Below are positions 42,874-54,431 of a DNA stretch of 64,000 nucleotides, in pieces; within the stretch, counting starts at the first letter, position 1, and the number at the start of each line of letters is the position of its first letter. The DNA comes from Oscarella lobularis (lineage: Eukaryota; Porifera; Homoscleromorpha; Homosclerophorida; Oscarellidae), in contig NC_089181.1 in NCBI RefSeq assembly GCF_947507565.1, positions 2,055,614-2,119,613 of the forward strand, read 5' to 3'. A program made the translations under genes and the position numbers. The notes beneath the pieces are model-generated. The model did not search any database, had not been told where the DNA came from, and saw only the letters and a program-made list of their open reading frames with translations.

Positions 42874-44809
42874 ATGGCAAGGTGTCTTCTTCTTGTCATT
42901 CTATGCTGTGCCTTCGTCAGCGCTTATAAGCCCTTCCAAGAACGAATTCCGAACGGGGAACGCGTTCCGAATCCGTGCAGTCGGGACAAATCGTGGGGAG
43001 GCGTCGGGCACACTAACCCGCTCGGCGGCGGGCCGCGAAATGCATTTGGACGCAAATTCGCCGATGAAGGTGCCAAAATAAGTACTTGTATATTCCGAGT
43101 CAGTACGGTAGTCATATATACAAGTAGAAGATGAGGTACTAGTTGTCGTTGATCCGCACCCCGGAAACTGCCTCCTTTTTTTATTTTAACTAGGCTTGAA
43201 ATGGACATTGGCTTTGTGCAACGAAGACTCGGACGGCGACGGCCGTACCAACGGCGTCGAGCTTGGCGATCCGTCATGCACGTGGAATGCCACTCGCTCT
43301 CCTCAATTCAATGCGACGTCCCATCCTGGCTTCAAAGATCCGGTCGATCAGTTTCCGTACAATGCCAGCGACGAAACGACAATCGACTGCGCCAATTTCA
43401 ATACGATGTCAGATAAGTGTTCGGCAGCCTTGAACGAATCGGGCGTACTTTCCAAAGATTTTCTTTTGCCAAGCGGTCAGCGCGTGCCTTCCCAGGAGAC
43501 GACCTATCGCTGCCACAACGTCTTGTTTCCTTCCGATCGCAAGTACCATGTCAGTGCGGTTCAAGCTCAAATCGATAATTTGAACGTTGCTCATCATGTG
43601 AACTTATTCGGCTGTGTGACTCCCGTTGCATTAATGGGTTCGTCAGCCGAACCCTATGATTGCCTAATGCCACCGGCGTCGTGCGGAGGTTTCTTTCTAT
43701 TAGCAATGTGGGCGTTTGGCTTTGATGACGTGACGGAGTGCTTTCCGCCTGGCTTTCCAGCAGCACCGCCAATCGGGCCGGGATCATTTCTTTGGGGCGT
43801 TCTTCAAGTCCACTGGAACAACCCTCTTCGCTTGACCAATCAGACGGACGCTTCGGGACTTCGTCTCTACTATACGCCTCACCTGCGTACACATGACATG
43901 GGCACGCTCGCAGTTGGCCACTCAGACTTTTTCATTCCACCCGGACAAGAGACCGTGACTTTAAGTGGATCGTGCCGCTTTTCCGATTGCGTTTCGGCCA
44001 ATTACAATAGCGAACCGATTCGAATTGTGTCAGACGGGAATCATATGCACGAGCTCGGCCGGATTGGAAAATCAGTTCTCTATCGCGCCAACGACACTCA
44101 ACGCCAGTTTCCAATTACATTGGCCTATGACAATCCGTTTGCATACGACCGTCCCGTTCTTCACGAGTTCGATACACCAATTGTCGTGTATCCGGGCGAC
44201 GAGATCGATATGACGTGTACGTACTCATCGACGAGTCGAGACGTCGTCACATTTTCTGGAGATGCAACAAGAAACGAAATGTGCGTGGCGATCTTTAGGT
44301 ATTATCCCCAGAGTCTAAGTGTCACCGGCAGTTACTGTTTTACTGCTGGAACAATCGACTATTGCAATGTCGTTCAATTCTCATCTCCTTCTTTTCTTCA
44401 GTCTATTTTCGGATCAGTCTCGTGCAATGTTGCGCTGTTCTCTCAGGCTCTTTTGAGTGTCGTCTTTTCACCGTGCTTCATCTCGGAGAGCGTTATCCAT
44501 TGTTTGCCACAGTGCGTGCCTCTTTTCGATGCAATTTTTTCGGATGGATGCATGGCGTGCAATTCGAGCAGTCGCGCAAAAGTGGAGGAGCAGCTAGGCG
44601 ACAACGAGATGTTCCAAGCCTACCGTAGAATGCGACAGGGCTGTACTCCTTCGAATTACAATGTCACATGCGGTGCTACTACTCCTGTTACTACAGATGC
44701 TCCAACGAAGGAGACAACGCCCAGTAGTGGTGCAAAAGGAGTTGCCAAAGGAGTGCTTGGTCTGGTCATTGGAATCGCTTCTGCTTGTCTCCTTTCTGTC
44801 TTCATTTAG
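42874..44809 (+). CDS. Temptin-DBH-like copper monooxygenase 4 (two exons)
   Basis: 603 residues from exons 42874-43069 and 43194-44809. The ATG at 42874 is chosen over 42853 because it opens the signal peptide (MARCLLLVILCCAFVSA). The temptin domain has IPNGERVPNPC, GVGHTNPLGGGPRN, FGRKFADEG, intron, and DSDGDGRTNGVELGDPSCTW. The monooxygenase part contains AHHVNLFGC, QVHWNN, NHMHELG and NEMCVAIFRYYP, so it is catalytically complete. The C terminus has a Thr-rich linker and then VLGLVIGIASACLLSVFI, a likely GPI-anchor signal or membrane tail. Only about 130 bases separate it from the TDRD9 start. Confidence 0.86.
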
Positions 44810-44936
44810 AATAGGTAGTCGTTTGACAGACAGATGTCAGTTTGTTTGCTTTTCGTCAGTGTCTGTTTTTGCATGCACGTGTTGTTATCCGGGATGTTTT
44901 ACGTGTGTGCGTGCGTGGCGTGACCAACTACTTAGC

Positions 44937-47900
44937 ATGGCGGAATCAATGATTCCGCAGGCGGAGATAGACAATTGGCTTCGCCTGAAGCCAATTTCCA
45001 AGGTCGCAGCACCTCCGAAAGCTACCCCAATCTACCAGCGCTTCCTCGAAAGGGAGAAAGAGCAAGGACTCATGAAAGAAAAGGCGGCAATCGAGCGGAA
45101 GAGAACCGACGAACGAAAGGCGGCCGAAATGCACGCGATACAAGCGAGAGCGTGCGAAATACAGCGATTCGTTCAAAATCGCGTCAAGCAGTCCCTCGAC
45201 GGCGACGAAATCGCAAACGAGGAATGGATTCGCTACGATTTTCCGGATGCCGAGGAGGAAAGCCTCGCAACGCCGAGTCTCGTCCGGGACTCGAGCGCGC
45301 CCGACACGCTCGCCCAGCCGCGATCGACGCGCGACATCGCGACGCACTATTACGGCGGCGGCGACGGCGACCACGCCGGCGCGCCAGACGCCTACGATCC
45401 GACCCTGCCCATAACGAAACATCGCGAAGAGATTCTCGCGACGATCGACGAAAATCCGATCGTCGTAATCGAGGGCGCGACGGGCAGCGGCAAGTCGACG
45501 CAGGTGCCCCAATACATACTCGATCGGTGCGTGCGCGACGGCGTCGAGTGCAGCATCGTTTGCACGCAGCCGCGCAAAGTCGCGGCGACGAGCGTCGCGC
45601 GACGCGTGTGCGACGAGCGCGACTGGCGACTCGGCGGCGTCGTCGGCTATCAGGTTGGCATGGCAACCGAAGTGTCGGAGGACACGCGATTGACGTACGT
45701 CACGACGGGCGTGCTGCTGCGAAAGTTGGTCAAGAGCAAGGACATGAACGCCTTTACGCACGTCATCATCGACGAGGTTCACGAGCGAGATCAGTTGACC
45801 GATTTCGTTCTCTTGGTTGCTCGGAAGTTTTTGAGGTCGAATTCCAAGAAGGTTAAGGTGAGTGTACACGAGATTTTTGTTTATGTTTGTGAGTCTCTCT
45901 CTCTCTCTCTCTCTCTCTCGTAGGTGATTTTGATGTCGGCGACGTTGGATAGCAAGCTGTTCTCCGACTACTTTTCTTTCATTGTCGACGGTAGCTTGGT
46001 TAGTGCTCCCGTCATTCAAGTGGAGGGAAAGGCGTTTCCCGTTAAGGAATTCTATTTGGAGGATTTTGCAAAACCGGAAGAAGTGAGCGTCGCGTTGCCG
46101 CTCGTCCACTGTTGTGCAAGAATCTCCTTTATAGATGATTCATTTGGACGAGGGAAAGCCGGAAGTGACTGCACAAGGTTGCGCCACGTGTCAAAATCTT
46201 ATTGAATCGTTTGACGACCTTGAGAAGAAGAAAAACAAGTGCGTGTAGTAGAAGATATTCGGAGCACGGTGTTATTGCGGAATCTTCTTTGGTAGGAAAA
46301 AGACGAGAGGCTCTGTACTCATCTTCGTACCGGGATATCAGGACATAGTCCGAATTGATCAGTTGCTCAGAGCTGTTGCCTCGCGCTTACGGTATGCAAT
46401 GACACATGGGGGGTGCAGTGGGGGTGAGAGATAATTTTTCTTGCGTTTTTTTTCGTCCCTAGTCTGTGGATAGTTCCCTTGCATTCCGAAATCACTCGCG
46501 AAGAGCAACGAGACGCTTTTCTGCCGCCGCGTCCGGAACAGCGAAAAGCAATGGCTGAATGCTTGAGCTTCAGATAGTTTTTGACTTTCCTGTGTGTAGG
46601 TCATTATATCGACCAACATTGCGGAATCGTCTGTCACGATTCCAGACGTCAGATACGGTTAGTCTAGACAAAGAAAGAAAGAAAACGGCACTCAAATGAT
46701 TTGTCTTTGCGTTCCAGTGATCGATTTCTGTTTGACTAAGGAGCTGACCTGCGATCCGGAGACCAACTACCAAGCACTTCTAACAGTGTGGGCGTCTATC
46801 TCGTCACTCACGCAGAGAAAGGGTAGACTCCTACTACACAAAAAACGCATTCTGCTCACGCGTTCCGTTTCATCACAGGGAGAGCCGGACGGGTTGCCCC
46901 TGGACGCTGTTATAGAATGATCACTCGTAATTTCCAGGAGAGCTTCCTCAGGCCATATGGGACGCCTGAAATGCAGGTAGTCAACAAAACTAGACCTCTT
47001 TTTGTTGTTGTTGTTGTTTTCTGATTGATTTCGTCCCAGAGGCAAACTCTCGAGCAACTTCTCCTTCAAGTCAAACTCTTGGATGTCGGCGAACCGAAGG
47101 CCGTTCTTGGCTTGGCTTTGGAGCCTCCCAATCTCGACAGCATCGAGAAGACGGTTCTTCGTCTGAAAGAGGTCGGCGCCTTGTCCGTTCTCAAGTCGGG
47201 ACGTCTGAATCCGCATGACGGCGACTTGACGTTCACCGGCCAAGTTCTTGCTCATCTTCCGGTCGACATCAAACTGGGAAAGCTCATTCTGCTCGGACAC
47301 GTGTTTGGATGCCTCGAGGAAGCTGTAATCGTTGGTAAGATCGAGAGCCTTATTAATTAATTAATTAATTAGTACTACATTGATTTATCCTAGCTGCGGC
47401 TTTGTCTTTGAAGAATTTCTTCGCTCGACCCTACCAACTTTCCGCTCAAGTCGACGCGTTCAAGTCAGTTGACTATTCGTTCATTGTGAATCAGATTGCG
47501 GCACTTTATCTTTTAGATCCAAATGGAAATGGGCCGAGTCTTCTCGTAGCGACGCTATTGCCATGATTAACGCTTTTTTTGTGCGCTCTCTATAGTTTCT
47601 TTTACGATATGTGCATGCGTCTTTTTTGCTTTTTAGGCATGGAAGATTATGTCCGACAACAAAGGGTTTCCCAATCGAAAGGCAAAGGGAGAAAAAGAGA
47701 AGCGGGTTTATGTATACTAATTACTTATAGGCGGAATTTGAATGGGGAAAAAAACACGCCATCCAAATCAACGTCATCCGCGAAGTAAGGGAGCGCTACA
47801 GTCGATGGAACAAACTCTACTATTTTCTTTGTTGAGGCGGCTGCCTTGGTAGATGAGCTGCATTCGAGATTAAATGCATTCAACATTCGAACAGAAAGAA

Positions 47901-50900
47901 TGGACACGCGCGGGTGAGAACAGAACACAATCTCGCTCTTCTGTGCAAAACTAACGACGTCGTGCCTGCAGCCGAACGCAAAAAATGACCGAAGACGACG
48001 TCTTTATATTCGAGGTGAAAAGAGTAAAAGCGTCGTGTTTCTGTTGACTGGACGTTGTATTTGAGACAGATTGTCATGGCTGGGGCCTTTTATCCAAACT
48101 ACTTTTACTGTGGTCAAGTGGACGAAAGAAGTGCCGTGAAGGAAGTGGGTGGACTGGATATACTGTCTTCTGTTGTCGTAAGTCAAGAACGCATTGGGCA
48201 TTATTTTTATCTTTTATTAGCTCTCACGTGCTCATTATGGGGTCTGTTCTTTAGGTTCAAGGACTTCCCATTGGCCAGAGCCACTTTCTCGGCAACCAGC
48301 TCATTGATTTGTTTGAGAGATCTGGAAAGGGCAAGAGGGTCGTCATTTCGTCCTCCAAGTACGCGTTGCGAGTATCACACTGGTCCCACCGTTTTTCACT
48401 GTAAATGCTCTAGGGCGTTTATCGAGTTTCATAGACTCCCTAGCGAGTCTCCAAAGCACGTTGCTAATGCCGTTTATTGCGCTTTAATGATGAGGTGTCT
48501 TACCTGCGTTTGCCACTCTAAAAACGCAACAATTGTTTTTTTAGGAAGCTGAGAGTTCCTCTTGAAATTGCGCTGTCTAGTAAGCGCGTCGCTCCACCTC
48601 CGTCGCCGTCACCGGCGACATCGTCTTCACAATTGGCTCAAGTGAAACTGCCCAATTGCACTTCGCCTTCGTTTCCTGTTATTGTCACTGCCGTACGAAT
48701 TTCCTGTCGCTTCTAATCCTTAGCATGATTTTTCTTTCTATTTGTCTCAGGTTTTGGATGCAGGTCACTTCTGGGCTGTAATGGCTGATGGCGACACCAC
48801 CCAAACGTTGGCTGCACTGAAAGAAAGTATTCGTCGTCAAAAGGATGTATAGCACCAATATAAATTATTTACTCGCTATTGCAATATTAAGGGTTCTTCT
48901 CCTTTCCAAGGCTTTGATTCCAATAAAAAATCCTTCTGTGGGCCAACTTTGCCTGGCTCCATATCAAAACGACGATAACCTTTACAGAGGCAGGATTGTT
49001 GAACTGAATATGAATTCTGTCCTTGTTCACTATCTTGACTACGGCAACTGCGATATTGTACTAAGAACTTCCATAAAGGAGCTTCCTCTGAAATTTCAAG
49101 ATTATCCTGCTCAGGTTTTTGCGACATTCCAGCGTTTAAGTCACTTAATCTTTTTTTTTCTTTAGGCTTTTGAGTGTTTCTTGTCTCACATCAGACCATC
49201 TTATCGCCAACCGGCCAGCAATTGGACATCCGCTGCGAAGAGCAGCGTCTGTGCCATGGTGAACAAAAAGACGTTGCTGATCAAGGTGCAGTACAGTGTA
49301 ATTTGTCAATAATTTCCTTGTGTAAAAGATGATTCATCACCTTAATTAATTAATCTAAGGAAAGAGTGGTACTAACTGACGTACGCTGCCTGTCTGTCTA
49401 GATTTTTTCCGAGCTAGACAGAGTGCTTCGGGTGAATCTGATTGACGCCACAACGAGAGAGCACGTCTCTATCAATCAGGCTCTCATAAGCCAAGGTCAC
49501 GCGGAGCTAGCCGAGGAGCCGATTCTATCTCAAGTAGAGTGTAGTTCCTATAACTGTATTGCTTTTCTCACTCTGCGACGCAGATGGCTCATGATGACGC
49601 CAAGAGAGCAGCTGCCGCGCAGTCAAGTGTCAGTAGTCCCGTAAGCGATGTTCCGTCTCTGCGAAGCACACCTCCGGGAAAGACATTGGATCCCAAGCTA
49701 CAAAGGGTTGGAAATTTCTCGCGACATGAGAGCAAGCGCTTTCTTATTGACAAGCGTAGGTTTGCATAAAAGGGCCGTCGAGTCCTCTTGAAATGAAGTT
49801 CTATCACGTTCCCGCCGTCGGGAAGACCAAGTAATAAGTTGCCTACAAATAAAAATGACGGCTTTCTATTTTCCGTAGGGAGGTGCGCGTCAATCGATCT
49901 TCTGTCAATTGCATCGCTTTGGACGAATCTCCTGGAGAAAAATCCACTCGCCTGATGGTGTCGGCTAGCGTGACGCTCAGTCCTTCTGGTGACGCCATTC
50001 TTGCGAACAATACGATGATTCTCCCGAAGCTACCCGGATTGCCGGCACTTCTCACTATCCTGTTCGCTCCCTTCGTTGAAATGAGGTGACCGTCAGAGAG
50101 CAGAAGAGAAACGTATTTGACGCGTGCTTGGGGTAATTTGCGTAGGTCTGACAGCGACCGACGTATTTACGTTGGATGTATCGCCGGGCTCGGCTACGAC
50201 GCCGCAACGGGTGAGTCCTTTTTTCCTGAGCACGACATCGACATTGTCTTCGATTCGATGTTCTTTCAAGAAGACCTAGCAAACGTATGGAATGAAATAG
50301 AGCAGAGGTTCCTAGGAATGCTGTTTTGTGTCTTTTCTTAGATCAATGATATAAGGCACGCTATTGGCGTAGCTTTGGGCAGTGAAGATCGAGTTTGCTC
50401 TTGGAATGCCGACGATATCAAAAGAATTCAAGCGGCAGCAAGAAGCAAAGTCTTGAGGTAAGAATCACGTTGGTGAATTGCACGTATGGGACTGTCTCAA
50501 TAGGTTGGTTCGATCTAATCGATCTGAACAAAATTATTCGGGTGTTCAGTCTTCCGGCTGGAACAAGGTAGAATAAACGCTGTAGAATGCGACTGTGGAC
50601 GTTTTCACCGGCTTTCCTAGGTTCCGGTGGATGCCGTGCTTCGTCCACCGCATAGGTCTAGCATTCAGGAAAAGCAGGCGTTCCTATACGAATTGCACAG
50701 CGGCGTTAAGTTGTTGGGCGCCAGTGCCGCCGATTTGCGCGAAAAACGACTCAAAATACTTAAAATGGAACAGCATCTTGCCGATTTAAAACGGTTGTCT
50801 CTGAGGTGCGTAGGATAATGGGTGGAGTAGACGTATTTCATTCTTTTCTTTGTGTAGTGCTGACGTTCCGCTTGATCTGTTTTGCGAGCTGTGCCGATTT

Positions 50901-50990
50901 CGTGCCTACTCCACCGAGCTTATGCGAAATCACTTGCGAGGTTCTGGGCATGTCATTGCGTACAAGTCTTGGCGCGAGATGTTGAACTAA
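44937..50990 (+). CDS. TDRD9: TDRD9-like DEAH-box RNA helicase with Tudor domain (piRNA pathway)
   Basis: A gene of about 18 or more exons and roughly 1.3 thousand residues. Start at 44937 ([17 protein letters not shown]). Helicase motifs appear in order: GATGSGKST (I), [14 protein letters not shown] (Ia), DEVHERD (II), SATL (III), FVPGYQDI (IV), [14 protein letters not shown] (V) and, across a splice, QRKGRAGRV (VI). A helicase-associated domain follows ([39 protein letters not shown]). The block [15 protein letters not shown] is characteristic of TDRD9/Spindle-E. The Tudor domain (49000 region) contains [20 protein letters not shown] and IKELP. The C terminus holds [18 protein letters not shown] with a later GSGH, a C2H2-like zinc-finger pattern. 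TDRD9 acts with PIWI proteins in germline nuage to silence transposons, so this gene supports an animal with a piRNA system. Confidence 0.9.
45896..45920 (+). repeat. TC microsatellite in TDRD9 intron 1
   Basis: A run of 'tc' units ends directly at the 'tag' acceptor of the first intron, so it doubles as the polypyrimidine tract. Confidence 0.85.
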
Positions 50991-51261
50991 GTAAGTAATC
51001 ATGATGCGTTGTGTTCGTTGTTTGATTTTCAGACTGAGACTGGGTAACAGTTTTGCCAATAAGGTGACGTGTTTGATTTTTTTTGTTTGATTTTTGGTTA
51101 CGTGGGTAACATTGGCCATACGCCATCCTAACTTTCTATAAACGGAGAAATCGTCATACCTCCTCTCTCGTTACCGCCACCGACGAACCCGGATATACAA
51201 ATAGACAAAAGAACCGAAACGAGACGAAGATATCTCGTCTAGCTACGTTCCTTCGAACGAA

Positions 51262-54175
51262 ATGAGCCCAGCGTTGTTGGCACTCTTATTCGCCTATTTG
51301 TTTCTCGCCAACCCAACCGAGTCGCAGGTAATTGTAAAGCGTTTCGACGCGCAGCGTCCTAACGCAACACGACGACTTAGCAGACGACGGAAGGCTGGTC
51401 GCCCTGGGAACAATGGGAAAGCTGTTCGCGTTCGTGCGGCCGAGGAGTAGCCCGTCGACGTCGCCAGTGCACAGAGAGGTTCGAAGGACCAGTGGGGCCC
51501 CCCGTTTTGGGATTCATTCATTTCTCGTTTAGTCTAACCGGTGGCTGTGAACCAATGGGAGCCGATCGTCAGTTTCGACTGTGTAACATACAGGTGAGGC
51601 GTTTCTAGAGTCGTTCGTTGAATAAATACTCGAGTTCTCTCTCGTAGTCGTGCGCGCCCGGTTCGAAGGACTTTCGCGCCGTGCAGTGCTCGCGTTACGA
51701 CAGCGTTCTATACGACGGGAAGCAGCACACGTGGTTACCCTACGTTTCGTCGGAGCTGAACGCGTGCGAGCTCTTCTGCTTGTCCGAGAGGGAGAAATTC
51801 TACGCGAGTCGAAATCCGCGCGTCGTCGACGGCACCGCGTGCGGCGACAGCGGCGTTTGCGTCGAGGGAGCGTGTCGAGTCGGTAGACGAATCGAGAAGG
51901 GTCGCTTGCTTTTTGAGTTTTTTTTTTCCATTTTAGGCAGTTGGATGTGACGGGGTTTTTGATTCCGATCGACGTTTCGACAAATGCGGCGTGTGCGGTG
52001 GCGACGATTCGACGTGCATTATTATATCGGATCAATTCACCGACACAAACGTTCGCATAGGGGGTGAGAACGAGCCAGAAAATGGGAGGAAAAGAACGGC
52101 TATTGAGTTCTACAGAATACAACCTCGTGACGAGGATTGGTGCTGGAGCTTTTAGCGTTAGAATCGACGAGATCATTTCTACTGCGAATAGTCTGGGTAA
52201 TTGGACCTCTGCATCTAGATTGCACATGAGAGATGTATTAATTTTTTTATTGCAGCTATAGCAGACGCAAGTGGAACGTTCATTATAAATGGAAATTTCC
52301 AAGCGAGCCCTCCGGGAACGTACCGCGGAGCTGGAACCGTCTTTGTATACAGCATCGATAGCAACGGCAGAGAAAGGATTACAGCTGAAGGCCCTCTACA
52401 GCAGCAAATCATTGTCTACGTATGTCTCATATTTGATAGAGTAGCATTACTTAGATCATTCGTTTTCTTTCTCTCTTAGCTTCTATGCAGAGAAGGAAAT
52501 CAAGGAGTCTCGTATTCCTACGCTCGCCCTATTGGACCCCCTCCGCCTCCGCCTACGTTGCTGCACTCTTTCCGCACTGGAGAGTACAGCAAATGCGACC
52601 TATCGTGCGGCGGCGGCACGCAGTCTCGTTCCGTCGAGTGCGTCAACATTGAAACGAACTCGGTGGTCGACGACAGTTTCTGCACGGGACTCCTTCAACC
52701 CGTCAATTCGAGAGCGTGCTCGTCTCAGCCCTGTCCGGCCGTCTGGTTCGTCGCCGGCGACTGGTCGTCGTGCAGCGCGACGTGCGGCGGAGGCCAGAGA
52801 TCGCGAGACGTCGTCTGTCGACGCGGGGAGGCGGAGGTCGAAGACGACGAATGCCGGTTGTCGGTGAAACCGCGCTCGACGCGCACCTGTGGCAAAATCG
52901 CCTGCCCCTCGTGGCGAACGGGAACGTGGACTTCGGTAAATAAATAAATAAATATAAGTATACGAGGAGGCTCTGCTATAGCATGCGTCTCAATTCCTTT
53001 TCTAGTGTTCGAAGACGTGCGGTGACGGGCAACGGCGTCGAAATGTCATTTGCTACGATCCTAGGAGGAATCGGGCCGTCTCCGACAAGCGCTGCCTCGA
53101 AGAGCTTCGGCCTGTCGACGAGGAGCCGTGCAACTTGCCTAAATGCACGAAAACGTTTTCGTGGCATGCGTCGAGTTGGAGCGAGGTAAAGTGGAACCTA
53201 GCCAAATTGAACGCTCGTGTGTGGAATCTACGGTACAGTGCACGGCCACGTGCGGCCAAGGAATTCAAACTCGCAACGTCGAGTGCATTGTAGCGGGAAA
53301 GAGCGGGTCCGTGCGACCGGACGAAGACTGCAGAGGGCAACTCAAACCCAACGAGAGCCGTCTATGTGTCCTTGAGCCGTGCGGCGCGCAATGGCTCGTA
53401 TCGGATTGGAGTCGGGTCGGTAAACGCACGCTTTGGCGTATTTGTTTCCAATTGCGATTTGTTTTAGTGTTCCCAAACGTGTGGCTGCGGCGCGCGAACG
53501 CGCAGCGTTCGTTGCGTCGGCGTCAATTGCTCGGAAAGCGGCGCGTGCGATTCGTCCGCGCGTCCACCGCATCTAGAACGCTGCTCCGTTGCCCCGTGTC
53601 GCAAAGCAGATAAGCCAGGTAAGGAAGTCAGGAGAAGAGACGCGTGCGATCTCACAACGAATTCTCAGACACCGATCGGCCGAATTCGGTCACCGTTCGG
53701 GTTGGCGACACGTTTCGGGTATCGTGCTCGGCGAGCTCGCTACCGCCGCAACGTCCAACGATACGCTGGACGCGAAACGGGCGTCTGCTTCCGGGAACGT
53801 TTCGGCGCGTCGCCGTGCCAACCGTATCGGAACAGCTGGATTCGGGTGAAATTCTCGAGACGCGGACGTTGATCGTCAGCGACGTCGTACGCGCCGACGC
53901 GGGCTCCTACGTGTGCACGATCGGCAGGGAGACTCCACTGAAGCAAACAACGATACTGTCTGTAGCGGGTGAGATCATTTTTTTGCTAATGCATTTGTGT
54001 TTATTTTTCCACTGCAGGCAGACGGGACGAAGATGGGACGGTAGAGCCTTCCGAGGATACTGCACCTGCTGATTGCATCGACAGCAATCCTAGCTCATGT
54101 CGCCGACTGGTGGGTCTGTGTCGATATAATGACGTCAAGAGGAGCTGTTGCAGGTCGTGCTGGGGGAAAAGCTAA
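51262..54175 (+). CDS. ADAMTS-like / papilin-type secreted matrix protein (TSP1 repeats, Cys-rich, spacer, Ig, PLAC)
   Basis: Start at 51262 with signal peptide (MSPALLALLFAYLFLANPTESQ). Domains in order are: TSP1 repeat (GWSPWEQWESCSRSCGRG, from about 51395), ADAMTS Cys-rich domain (DFRAVQCSRYDS, TWLPY, VVDGTACGDSGVCVEGACRV, then CDG..DKCGVCGGDDSTC), spacer (LVTRIGAGAFSVRIDE, PPGTYRGAGTVFVY), and four further TSP1 repeats (CDLSCGGGTQSR; WSSCSATCGGGQR; CSKTCGDGQR; CTATCGQGIQTR, plus a shorter CSQTCGCGARTR). An Ig domain follows (VRVGDTFRVSCSA, RWTRNG, DAGSYVCTI) and a C-terminal PLAC domain (DCIDSNPSSCRRLVGLC, CCRSCWG), stop at 54173. No metalloprotease (HExxH) is present, so it is an ADAMTSL/papilin rather than an ADAMTS protease. 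It is likely extracellular matrix. Confidence 0.88.
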
Positions 54176-54431
54176 CCAACCGCGTCTGCGACCAGGAACC
54201 GGATAGTGTGCAGATTGCGAACGACGCTCTCGTGCCAAACATCGAAGTTTCTTCATTCACACAAAAAGGTAGACAACAATAACAACTTTCCCAAAAACCA
54301 CGACAACACGTTTACAAACACAATCCGTCATTCAATAGAATTTCCAAAAAGCAGTCCATGCATTCAATTCATCCGTCCATCAATCAATCAAATCAGTAAA
54401 CTAAATTCTAAATTTCCCCCCCTCAAACGTC
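54176..54431. other. Convergent 3' region between ADAMTSL and GST genes
   Basis: AT-rich, with no gene supported; presumably both 3' untranslated regions. Confidence 0.5.

Noticed and set aside
44946-46109. A 387-residue open frame on the minus strand across the TDRD9 first exon
   Set aside because: It is the antisense shadow of a GC-rich coding exon that has clear helicase motifs on the plus strand; its own sequence is Arg-rich and shows no domain.
51262-54175. An ADAMTS protease
   Set aside because: No propeptide or HExxH metalloprotease domain is present; the first domain after the signal peptide is a TSP1 repeat, which fits ADAMTSL/papilin.
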